Assembly (NCBI GenBank): GCA_937124495.1
Contig: CAKZKZ010000921.1
Span: 1-19,223, forward strand
Length of the DNA stretch: 19,223 nucleotides
DNA from: an uncultured Dokdonia sp.
GTDB lineage: Bacteria; Bacteroidota; Bacteroidia; Flavobacteriales; Flavobacteriaceae
Direction: 5' to 3'
Position 1 is the stretch's first letter, and every line of letters starts with the position of its first letter. The position numbers and the translations under genes were made by a program. Shown here piece after piece: positions 9,301 to 15,694 of the stretch. The notes under the pieces are model-generated. The model saw only the letters and a list, made by a program, of their open reading frames with translations, did not search any database and was not told where the DNA came from.

Positions 9301-9659
9301 GTCTTAGAGACGAAATGGATCTAGGTCGTAAAGGAAAATACGAGGAGAAAGGATTGACAGAACAGGAACTCCCATTCTTTGATTTAATTCTATACAGTGC
9401 TTACGGTGATATCATAACCGAAAACGAAAAAGAAGCCTTAAAACCATTGATTAAAAAGTTGATAGTACTCTTGCAAGATGCTATTGATAAACCTAATTTT
9501 TGGAAAGATCGCGATACCGAAATCAGAAAATTAGAAGGAGAAGTGAGTGACCTTTTAGACTTTTCAGGAATTTCTGTCATTGAATCTATGTATGAAAGTC
9601 TAACTTTGGAACTAATGACCTTAGCAAAAAGAAGGCATAGCGACCTCACAGGAGAATAA
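6330..9659 (+). CDS. hsdR: Type I restriction endonuclease subunit HsdR
   Basis: The full-length protein has 1109 residues, normal for HsdR. The N-terminal nuclease domain shows PDIVLFVNGLPFGVVECKD with D150, E164 and K166, the PD-(D/E)xK set. The superfamily 2 translocase follows: Walker A HTQGSGKS (GSGKS at 337-341), DEAH box IDEAHRSQ (D457-H460), motif III AFTGTPL, and motif VI QAIARVNR (733-740). A long helical C-terminal region would bind the M2S core. It translocates and cuts unmethylated DNA. The ATG at 6330 is one base past the mcrC stop. The stop overlaps the start of the next gene in TAATG. G+C is higher than in mcrC in places (bases 7261-7320 hold 30 of 60). No frameshift or damaged motif was seen, so the enzyme looks functional, although its hsdS lies 4 kb upstream. 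Confidence 0.96.
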   Translation: MAEYINVEKPFLEKLREIGWDVIDHGAFGIPQDPASSLRSSFKEVTLKQTFIDTLQIINPWLTTKQSEDVYTTVISAEKSGQSLLEANKEVFDRLVGTTKTTVAQNETTGEQDALVKIIDFENWENNTFTAINQFRIVTPGGPRQGIIPDIVLFVNGLPFGVVECKDVGVADPISSSIDQIMRYANTREDDFGTKEGEERLFHYNLLCIATHGEEARIGTITGDYEYYLNWKDIFPEIYRSFDIDNYAEEEEIRYGANGLNNVPKVRQEVVIAGLLNKEILVDVLRHFSIFMEIKEGVLIKVVCRYQQYRAVGKILERLRESGSGQDRSGVVWHTQGSGKSLTMVFLVRKLRSQKDLKDLKVIMTVDRIDLESQLSNTAKLTNEFKESNVVKARKELVPKLSNDSSDLNMVMIHKFVQDELKHSKALMQAFVKEGEVPEFKPFEIVNRSERIVILIDEAHRSQGGDMGDNLFAAFPNAAKIAFTGTPLLTERHKQKTHERFGGSGEFIDTYKIREAVDDRATLDIIYIGKTSKDNIKSKKAFDAEFEDVFKEQTQEEKTEIQRRYGTMQAYLENMDRLKKIAKNLVNHYIKDILPNGYKAMVVASSVLAAARYQRLIEIAIDERLEEERNKPQPDEQLIEQIAFLEACTVVTKQDNNEQGFISEARNKAKEYKAVDNFKKDFDYTKDAAGQYEKPKTGVAFLCVCDKLLTGFDAPIAQVMYLDKSLREHDLLQAIARVNRTKGTKSHGILVDYYGVSNNLKEALNIWGAEDEEDIKELLAYFKDIDQEIPVLEARYNRMIQLFEDRGIADFKKFAEQKMENKGIEFQLAEDCIELAASVPFRAQFDTYLKAFFDSLDLLFHSEIAHRYYIPAKRFGYLLVRIRNRYKDASLDLKWAKPKVRKMIDTYLETLGIDSRVAPVSLLSPQFMGDVNNLGDNPKTKASEMEHAIRRHIKVNLDKDPVLYKRFLKKMEEILERYKDNWQLIVDGLIGLRDEMDLGRKGKYEEKGLTEQELPFFDLILYSAYGDIITENEKEALKPLIKKLIVLLQDAIDKPNFWKDRDTEIRKLEGEVSDLLDFSGISVIESMYESLTLELMTLAKRRHSDLTGE

Positions 9660-10339
9660 TGGAAGTAGCAGGTATAGATATAATTGTAAAGAAAAGTGAC
9701 CGTAAAACGGTGAGTATTTTTGTGGAGCGTGATGGCACTGTTTCTGCACTTGTGCCTAATTCATTGGAAACGGATGCTATAAAAGAAGTTCTCGCATCAA
9801 AGAGTTATCAAATCCATAAAAACTTAGCCGAATGGAAGCAGTTGAATGAACGTCACGTTCTTCGTGAATATGTGAGTGGGCAATCCTTTTTGTATTTGGG
9901 ACGCAATTATCGATTAAAACTAGTAGATAATACTTTAGGTGAATTAGTTTTTAAACAAAACACCTTTTTTATGGGTAGGGAAGAAATAAGCAATGGAGAT
10001 TTGTATTTTACTAATTTCTATAAGCAAAAATTGATCAATAGATTGAAAACTTTAGTCCCAATATATGAAAGTAGGCTTGGAGTTAAAGCCACTGACTATA
10101 AAGTAATGGAGTTGCAAAACAGATGGGCTTCTTGTACTAAGAAGGGAACCATTAATTTTCATTGGAAAGGTGCCCTGGCACCCGTAGATGTGTTGCATTA
10201 TATCGTTGCTCACGAGTTAGCACATATTCTGCACATGAATCATACTACTGCTTTTTGGAATGAAGTGGATAAAGTAGTGCCTAATTATTCGGAGTCTTTG
10301 AATTGGTTAAAGTATAATGGAGCTGGGATGACATTGTAG
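9659..10339 (+). CDS. YgjP/DUF45-like zinc metallopeptidase
   Basis: The 226-residue protein carries the zinc motif HELAH at residues 185-189, with HMNHTTAFWNEVDKVVPNY after it, the pattern of the YgjP/DUF45 (M48-related) family; a third ligand would come from the H(x)3FW region. Upstream motifs RWASCTKKGTINFHW and ALAPVDVLHYIVAHE are also typical. The first base of its ATG is the last base of the hsdR stop (TAATG), with a good ribosome binding site GGAG at 9651-9654, so translation is coupled. Members of this family are often found beside type I restriction genes. The substrate is not known; control of HsdR turnover is an attractive guess but not shown by sequence. It is the last gene of the operon. 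Confidence 0.88.
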   Translation: MEVAGIDIIVKKSDRKTVSIFVERDGTVSALVPNSLETDAIKEVLASKSYQIHKNLAEWKQLNERHVLREYVSGQSFLYLGRNYRLKLVDNTLGELVFKQNTFFMGREEISNGDLYFTNFYKQKLINRLKTLVPIYESRLGVKATDYKVMELQNRWASCTKKGTINFHWKGALAPVDVLHYIVAHELAHILHMNHTTAFWNEVDKVVPNYSESLNWLKYNGAGMTL

Positions 10340-10381
10340 TTATTGGTATTAAATCTTCACCAAATATATCATTGCGCTAGA

Positions 10382-10409
10382 TACTCAGTCAAGCTGAGTA
10401 CAAGTTTTG
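10382..10409 (+). terminator. Candidate terminator of the restriction operon
   Basis: A perfect 7-base-pair stem, TACTCAG (10382-10388) and CTGAGTA (10394-10400), has a five-base loop and is followed by CAAGTTTTGAA. It begins 42 bases after the last stop codon. The run of T is short, so strength is uncertain. The rest of the spacer to 10568 holds a weaker CCCT/AGGG hairpin near 10425-10442 and nothing gene-like. Confidence 0.45.
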
Positions 10410-10568
10410 AATTAACCATAGCCCTTCAACTACACTCAGGGTAAATAACTATGCTAAAACCCAGAAAACATCCTGTTTTATTGCTGTTTCCTTCCTCATA
10501 GCAAAGTTCTAATACATAATGTGGGTTTACATAATTTGTCTCATTATATTTAGAGAAAATTTAGATCC

Positions 10569-11939
10569 ATGGGAAAACGGCTTTTTTTTATGCTTTTTGT
10601 GATGAGTGTTTGCACAAAAACAATGGCTCAAGAGCAAGAAACGACAACGTATAGCGGCGGTGTAGAGGCTTTTGGGTATCTTTCAAATGAAGAGCTTCCT
10701 TTCTGGACGTATACAAATACCTATGGTAGATTAGGTCAAGATTCTAATGGGTTGGTGTATGCTTTCGCGAAAGCGGATTACCAATTATCTACAAACAGCT
10801 CCTTAACCATAAAAGCATCTGGTGTTGCCCGTGATGGTATAGACCCAAGTGTACAACGCGCAGAGTTATACGCAAACTTTAAGAATTCATGGATTGATGT
10901 CACTCTTGGTTCTAAAGATGTTACCGATAACACCTATGAGTTGTCTACCGTACGACGTAACATTTTGTTTTCTTCCAATACAAGAGCATTACCCGGTATT
11001 TTTATTCAAAATGCAGCGCCTATTAAATTGTTTAAAAACATTTCTTTTGATGCGGCTATAGCGCATTATATCCTTAATGATGATCGGTTTGTAGACAATA
11101 CAAATGTACATTATAAGAACTTTTACCTCAATTGGGATATCAACGCTACGAGTAGCTTGCATGTAGGTTTACAGCACGTTGCGCAATGGGGTGGGCGTTC
11201 TCCTGTGAGTGGCGATCAACCAGACGGGCTTTCTGATCTTGCAAAAATATTTATTGGAAGTGGTGGTGGAGATAATGCAAGTTTTGGAGATCAGGTAAAC
11301 GCATTAGGAAATCATATAGGCTCTTACAGTGTTACTTATAAAAAAAGAAATTCTGAAGGGGTAGATTTTGATGTGTATTACCAATCTTTATTTGAAGATC
11401 GTTCTGGGATAGAACTTAATAATTTTCCAGATGGTGTCTGGGGAGTTTCGGTATCTCCTACATCGTCCAAATTATTTAAAAAGCTTTTGTATGAATATGT
11501 ACAAACCGTATCTCAAAGTGGTCGTCCAAGAGCTGTTCAAAATGGTGGACAACAGAGTGGCGGTGATAATTATTTTATCAATGGTACGTATAGATCAGGA
11601 TGGACGTATGAAGGTAGAACTATAGGATTGCCTTTTATAGCCATAACGACGAGTAGTGAAGGGATAGCTCCAAGTACAAATAATAGAAGCATAGCGCACC
11701 ATATAGGGGCCTCTGGGAGTTTTTGGAAATTAGATTATATAGCTAAGCTTACGTATGTAGAAAATTTAGGAACGTATGCGGTACCAAGATCTCCAAAAGA
11801 TACCTTTGTATATAGCTACTTTAAAGCGCTATTGCCTGTAGAAAAAATAGGAGTCTTTAGTGCTGAAATAGGAGCCGATTTTAATGATGATCGGGACACG
11901 TCTTTTGGTGTTGGGGTAGGGTATAGATACACGTTTTAA
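10569..11939 (+). CDS. Wzi-like capsule assembly outer-membrane beta-barrel protein
   Basis: The 456-residue protein begins with a signal peptide (MGKRLFFMLFVMSVCTKTMAQ, likely cut after AQ) and then shows alternating beta-strand patterns to a terminal Phe (GVGVGYRYTF), as expected for an outer-membrane barrel. Segments such as HVGLQHVAQWGG (near 195-210) and RSGIELNNFPDGVWGV (near 275-290) match my memory of the Bacteroidota Caps_assemb_Wzi family, which helps anchor or assemble surface polysaccharide. Start choice: the ATG at 10569 gives a complete signal peptide. It stands alone, between the restriction operon terminator and a convergent repeat-rich spacer, with no polysaccharide genes next to it other than the PglD-like acyltransferase domain encoded on the other strand. 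A copy of the recurring palindrome lies inside the gene at 10761-10774, encoding part of YAFAKAD. Confidence 0.7.
   Translation: MGKRLFFMLFVMSVCTKTMAQEQETTTYSGGVEAFGYLSNEELPFWTYTNTYGRLGQDSNGLVYAFAKADYQLSTNSSLTIKASGVARDGIDPSVQRAELYANFKNSWIDVTLGSKDVTDNTYELSTVRRNILFSSNTRALPGIFIQNAAPIKLFKNISFDAAIAHYILNDDRFVDNTNVHYKNFYLNWDINATSSLHVGLQHVAQWGGRSPVSGDQPDGLSDLAKIFIGSGGGDNASFGDQVNALGNHIGSYSVTYKKRNSEGVDFDVYYQSLFEDRSGIELNNFPDGVWGVSVSPTSSKLFKKLLYEYVQTVSQSGRPRAVQNGGQQSGGDNYFINGTYRSGWTYEGRTIGLPFIAITTSSEGIAPSTNNRSIAHHIGASGSFWKLDYIAKLTYVENLGTYAVPRSPKDTFVYSYFKALLPVEKIGVFSAEIGADFNDDRDTSFGVGVGYRYTF
10761..10774. repeat. GCTTTCGCGAAAGC palindrome inside the Wzi-like gene
   Basis: This is a perfect 14-base palindrome in coding sequence, reading A-F-A-K in frame. 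It shares 21 bases (10758-10778) with the spacer copy at 18612-18632. It is annotated because the shared block is too long for a chance match in a 19 kb window. Confidence 0.75.
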
Positions 11940-11948
11940 AGGTCTAGG

Positions 11949-12076
11949 AATACAATGTGTACCTGAACATGATATGTAACATAACACCTCCCTCAATCCC
12001 TTACTTCGACAGGTGTCACACTGAGTTTGTCGAAGTGCTCAGCACATCGCCTTTCTAGGAGGGAAGCTTAAAACAA
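11949..12076. repeat. Intergenic repeat, copy 1 (76-base core at 12001-12076)
   Basis: The core 12001-12076 matches 12460-12535 with two differences in 76 bases (T/C in GAGYTTG, T/G in CACAKCG). Weaker similarity extends upstream, starting with AATRCAATGTGT. The core contains an inverted repeat, ACTTCGACA (12003-12011) and TGTCGAAGT (12028-12036), and a small palindrome GTGCTCAGCAC. On the minus strand it includes CTTCGACAAACTCAGTGTG, similar to short sequences widely scattered between genes in Bacteroidota. It lies just past the Wzi-like gene. Confidence 0.85.
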
Positions 12077-12087
12077 TACTTATCTAA

Positions 12088-12358
12088 CGTGAGTTCGATA
12101 TAAGTTTCTCTTCTTTTTCTCCAGTATAACAAGGTGTTTCCGTTAAAAATTTTTGAAGCCTTGGAGAAAATTTAGGAAACTCCTTGTGGTTTTTCGCTTC
12201 AAGCGAAAAAATACCTAAGAAAAAGCGTCTTTTCTTTTGGTTCTGTTTTCTTTGGACGAGCAAAGAAAATGAACAAACATGTTTATTATGAGTTAATTAA
12301 ATAAAATTTAAGCAAAATCACACTAAAAAATTAACTAATTATTTACGTCGAACTCACG
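12088..12358. repeat. 271-base segment bounded by 11-base inverted repeats (MITE-like)
   Basis: CGTGAGTTCGA at 12088-12098 is the exact reverse complement of TCGAACTCACG at 12348-12358. Inside are two further hairpins: a 10-base arm palindrome TTTTTCGCTT-C-AAGCGAAAAA (12190-12210) and a 9-base-pair stem TTTTCTTTG (12246-12254) with CAAAGAAAA (12261-12269). No clear target-site duplication flanks the ends and there is no transposase, so a non-autonomous mobile element is only one reading; a decayed intergenic repeat is another. I see no convincing coding frame in it. It sits between the two copies of the 76-base repeat core. Confidence 0.5.
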
Positions 12359-12374
12359 CTATTCAGGTATATTG

Positions 12375-12397
12375 AAAATAGAGCACTACTCTATTTT
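12375..12397. terminator. Candidate bidirectional terminator between convergent genes
   Basis: AAAATAGAG (12375-12383) and CTCTATTTT (12389-12397) form a perfect 9-base-pair stem with the loop CACTA. Because the stem starts with A and ends with T runs, it could act on both strands, serving the Wzi-like gene from the left and the acyltransferase gene from the right. The stem has only three G-C pairs, so its strength is uncertain. Confidence 0.5.
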
Positions 12398-12400
12398 TGA

Positions 12401-12535
12401 AATGCAATGTGTGCATGTACATGATTTAGGTAGTATGTAGCATAATACCTAAATCATCCTTACTTCGACAGGTGTCACACTGAGCTTGTCGAAGTGCTCA
12501 GCACAGCGCCTTTCTAGGAGGGAAGCTTAAAACAA
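12401..12535. repeat. Intergenic repeat, copy 2 (core at 12460-12535)
   Basis: This is the direct partner of the repeat at 11949-12076, in the same orientation. The core keeps the inverted repeat ACTTCGACA (12462-12470) and TGTCGAAGT (12487-12495). Unlike copy 1, its upstream part carries a perfect 12-base-pair hairpin, ATGATTTAGGTA (12421-12432) and TACCTAAATCAT (12446-12457), with a 13-base loop. It ends 29 bases before the stop codon side of the acyltransferase gene, so it is read as 3' untranslated sequence of that transcript. With copy 1 and the segment between, it accounts for most of the 625-base gene-free stretch. Confidence 0.85.
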
Positions 12536-12564
12536 CACAGGTCTAGATTATAAATAGTATGATC

Positions 12565-13668
12565 TTACTCTATAGTCATGTCTCTCTTGATATGGTTGTG
12601 ATCTTCTATGTCTGTAAATATGTGAGTACCGTTTTGGATCACTACGTTTTTACCAATCGTGAGTCCTAAGAAAATGGTGGCTCCCATGCCTATAATGGTA
12701 TCTTCTTTAATGACAACGCCACCGGCAATAATAGCGCCTGGTGCAATATGTACATTATCTCCTATAATCGTATCATGAGAAATGATACTTCCAGAGTTGA
12801 TAATACAGTTGTTGCCTATTTTTACATTACTTCCTATGATAGCACCTTGCATAATTTGATTCCCTTCTCCTAGTTCAACAGAGGGTTCTACAGAAGCAGA
12901 TGGGTGTATGATATTAGGAATGTAGAGTCCTTTTTCTTTTAAGGAAAGAAATATCTTTTTTCTACTTCCTTTGCTTAATACGGCACCTATACCAAGAATG
13001 ACATTTTGGAGTCCTTTTGTAATAAGTTGATCTACCGCTATTAAATTCCCAATGATGGGGATATCTAAAATAGAGGTATGTAAAGGAATATTATCGTCTA
13101 CGACGCCTATCATTTTGTGTGTTTTGGTTTGCTTTAAAATATCAATACACACATTTGCATGACCACCGCCGCCAAATATTAATACACTTCCTTTATCTAA
13201 TGTGATGTCATCTATAGGGTTAAGAGTCTCTGCGTTATTTAAATAATTCTCTACATCTGCACGTGTAACAATAGAGGCTTCTTTAAAAACAGCAATATCA
13301 ATAGCATGTTGGTCTATTAATCGTTGTGCAGGTTTTGAAATTTTTATAGTCGTATTTTTTGGATTCTTTTTTTCTTCTTTTGGTTTATTTACAAATCGAA
13401 ACCAATCGCCAGAAGAAAACGTTTTTTCTTCTGTAATGACAGCAATAGTTTGTCCAATACTGATTTCTTCGTTTTCATTTGCATCAAAAAACACATACCC
13501 TTTTGTAGGTGCTTCTATGTCTATGGCTGTTTTGGATGTTTCAAAGCAAAGAATTAAATCTCCTTCTTCTACCCAAGATCCATTATGAGCATACAGCTCT
13601 ATGATTTTATAAAAATCATCACTAACACCTTCTTTTTTTACGATAATAGGAGCTATATTATTTTGCAT
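12565..13668 (-). CDS. Chimeric lipoyl domain / subunit-binding-like domain / NeuD-PglD-type acyltransferase
   Basis: Three modules are visible in 367 residues. Residues about 5-78 are a lipoyl domain, with ETSKTA placing the candidate lipoyl-lysine at K46 and the downstream IEAPTKGYV hairpin. Residues about 107-144 (KISKPAQRLIDQHAIDI...VTRADVENYL) match the peripheral subunit-binding domain that docks E1 or E3 in 2-oxoacid dehydrogenase E2 proteins. From 160 on comes a NeuD/PglD-type transferase: Rossmann-like LIFGGGGHANVCIDIL (163-178), then hexapeptide repeats forming a left-handed beta-helix (about 256-350), with ISHD (H298) at the place of the PglD catalytic His and NVHIAPG (H307) after it. 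The ordinary E2 catalytic domain is absent. Its start lies 11 bases inside the end of the E1 gene, so the two are coupled. The acceptor could be a sugar, a nucleotide sugar or an amine; this cannot be read from sequence. Domain calls are firm; the joint function is inferred. Confidence 0.87.
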   Translation of the reverse strand: MQNNIAPIIVKKEGVSDDFYKIIELYAHNGSWVEEGDLILCFETSKTAIDIEAPTKGYVFFDANENEEISIGQTIAVITEEKTFSSGDWFRFVNKPKEEKKNPKNTTIKISKPAQRLIDQHAIDIAVFKEASIVTRADVENYLNNAETLNPIDDITLDKGSVLIFGGGGHANVCIDILKQTKTHKMIGVVDDNIPLHTSILDIPIIGNLIAVDQLITKGLQNVILGIGAVLSKGSRKKIFLSLKEKGLYIPNIIHPSASVEPSVELGEGNQIMQGAIIGSNVKIGNNCIINSGSIISHDTIIGDNVHIAPGAIIAGGVVIKEDTIIGMGATIFLGLTIGKNVVIQNGTHIFTDIEDHNHIKRDMTIE

Positions 13669-15616
13669 AATAGGTTTCTTTTATTTTTTCAAAAATTGAG
13701 TTTTCATTAGGAATTGTATTCAGTTCAGAAAAATAGGAGCTAGGTATGATCTCATTATTTGCGATTCTTCCAAATGATTTGAGATGTATATGATGTTCCA
13801 TAATACGTGCAGAGATTTCAGAACTATAGGAAGCGATGTTTGTGCCTTCTTCTACCGTTAATAAACGCTCTGTACGCTCAATAGACTTTATAATGGGCTC
13901 TATGTTGATCGGATTGATTTGCGAAGGACATATAATCTCGCAAAGTATTTCTTCTTCTTCAAAAGCAAGTTCTATTGCCTTCTCGACATCTTCTAAGATT
14001 TCTCCGTAACATAAAACGGTTAGGTCTGGTTTCTTATCTTGAGGTGTTATTTTTAATGTTGGATATTTCTCATCACTTATGTGTGCTTGATATCCTATAA
14101 GTACTTCTGTTTGTATTCTTTTGGTATACAGTATTTTGTTTTCTATGACGAGTGTAGGATTCTTCTCTTTAAAAACTGCATTGTATATTTTTTTGGGTGG
14201 AACTCTATAATTAAGCGCCACAATGGATAGATCTGTAATTCCTAAAAAATGTTTTTCTAAAGATTGACTATGTGTTGGTCCATATCCTCTTTTTCCTCCC
14301 ATAGGTGTTCTTATGATTAATGGGATAGAGATCTGACCATTGTACATTTTATTAAACTTGCATGCATGGTTGTATAATTGGTCAAATGTAAGTGTCATAA
14401 AATCACCAAACATGATTTCTATAATGGGGAGCATACCCCCTATAGATAATCCTGTGCCTACGCCTGTAATGGCTGCTTCAGAAATGGGTGTGTTCCTGAC
14501 CTGATCAAAATGCGCACTTAAGTCTTTAGAGACCTTAAAAGCTCCTCCATACGGAGTCTCTGTCCAAGGGGTTGTATACTCAATGTCTTCTCCCAACATA
14601 ATGGTGTTGGAATCGTTTTCAAATTGACCTCTTAATGCTTCATGAATTAACTCATTGATGCGCTTATCACTAGGAACTTCTTCAAGTGTTGAATAGTTCG
14701 TTTTGTGATGTGGTTTTGGTTGTACAGGAATGATATCTGTAAAAGGAGATTGCGCTGCTGTTTCTACAGCAGTATCAATCTTCTGTTCTATTTCTAAAAG
14801 CATGGTAGCAACTTCAGCACTATTGGCTTCTCGCTCTTTATTTAGAATATCTTTTACTTCAAATTCATGTATTTCCTTGGGGTTTCTGTTGTCGTCACCT
14901 TTAGAGTGCGAAAATAACCTATAGGTGTCAATCTCAATAAAAATAGCTTTTTGATCTTTTCGCGCAAGCGTAACCCCTTTTTCAAAAGTGGTAAGCATAT
15001 CGTCTATATCCCAGACATTAGATTCTAAAAAGGTAAATCCAAAACCTTCTGCTCTTTGTTTTATAGATCCAGATAGGGTTTGCTCTATAGAAGTAGATTG
15101 TGCTATTTTATTATTTTCTAACACATATACAATCGGTAATTCCCATAAGGACGCTAGATTAAAGGCTTCATAAATAATACCTTCTCCTAGAGTACCATCA
15201 CCGATATAACACATGACAATATTCTCCTTTTTTTGGATCTTATTGGCTAGGGCAATGCCAGCTCCAATAGGGGTCATTCCTCCTTGAATACCATTTGATA
15301 AGTTATTGTGTGTGTAGAAATGCTGGCTTCCGCCCATACCGCCACAAATGCCTTCTTTTCGCCCCATTAATTCGGCAAAAAAGCCAACTAGATCTTCGTT
15401 TCTAGATAAAAAATGTCCGTGGCCTCTATGGTTAGACAAGACATAATCATCATCCTGTAAAAACTCTGATGCACATACTCCTATTAATTCCTGCCCAATA
15501 CAGGTGTGAACGGTCCCGTTTATTTTTCCTTCTTGGAAAAGGGATAATAATCGTTCTTCTACACTTCGTATTAAAAAGCTTTTCTTAATAATTTCTTGTT
15601 TCTTGTTTTCTGTCAT
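13658..15616 (-). CDS. Fused E1-alpha/E1-beta thiamine-diphosphate 2-oxoacid dehydrogenase
   Basis: The 652-residue protein joins both E1 subunits. The alpha half (about 1-295) has HRGHGH (63-68), GGMGGSQH and the ThDP motif starting GDG (139-141) and ending NN (168-169). After a linker rich in P and H (about 295-310) the beta half follows: MLGEDIE (340-346), ISEAAITGVGTGLS with the ThDP-contacting Glu380, and GPTHSQSLE with His449, then the C-terminal domain (ILCEIICPSQINPI). It should decarboxylate a 2-oxo acid and acylate a lipoyl group, or cleave acetoin. The substrate cannot be told apart by eye. The next gene supplies a lipoyl domain and overlaps by 11 bases. No E3 (lipoamide dehydrogenase) and no catalytic E2 are present in the window. 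A 78-base gap with no obvious promoter separates it from the receptor gene upstream, so joint transcription is possible. Confidence 0.92.
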   Translation of the reverse strand: MTENKKQEIIKKSFLIRSVEERLLSLFQEGKINGTVHTCIGQELIGVCASEFLQDDDYVLSNHRGHGHFLSRNEDLVGFFAELMGRKEGICGGMGGSQHFYTHNNLSNGIQGGMTPIGAGIALANKIQKKENIVMCYIGDGTLGEGIIYEAFNLASLWELPIVYVLENNKIAQSTSIEQTLSGSIKQRAEGFGFTFLESNVWDIDDMLTTFEKGVTLARKDQKAIFIEIDTYRLFSHSKGDDNRNPKEIHEFEVKDILNKEREANSAEVATMLLEIEQKIDTAVETAAQSPFTDIIPVQPKPHHKTNYSTLEEVPSDKRINELIHEALRGQFENDSNTIMLGEDIEYTTPWTETPYGGAFKVSKDLSAHFDQVRNTPISEAAITGVGTGLSIGGMLPIIEIMFGDFMTLTFDQLYNHACKFNKMYNGQISIPLIIRTPMGGKRGYGPTHSQSLEKHFLGITDLSIVALNYRVPPKKIYNAVFKEKNPTLVIENKILYTKRIQTEVLIGYQAHISDEKYPTLKITPQDKKPDLTVLCYGEILEDVEKAIELAFEEEEILCEIICPSQINPINIEPIIKSIERTERLLTVEEGTNIASYSSEISARIMEHHIHLKSFGRIANNEIIPSSYFSELNTIPNENSIFEKIKETYYAK

Positions 15617-15694
15617 TATTGCTCAGGATTACTGATAGCTGTTTAGTGATGATGATGTCTTGTCTTATTTCTTCTACGAAGAACTCATATTTCT

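Noticed and set aside
10520..10568. Bacteroidota-type promoter before the Wzi-like gene
   Set aside because: Sequences near TAATTTG and TATATTTAG resemble TAnnTTTG but do not match it fully, and no good -33 element is spaced correctly.
12214..12285. Short frame reading KKRLFFWFCFLWTSKENEQ
   Set aside because: It has no start or ribosome site and lies in a hairpin-rich intergenic repeat; treated as non-coding.
11949..12535. CRISPR-like repeat array
   Set aside because: Only two repeat copies exist, more than 300 bases apart, with no regular spacers and no cas genes.
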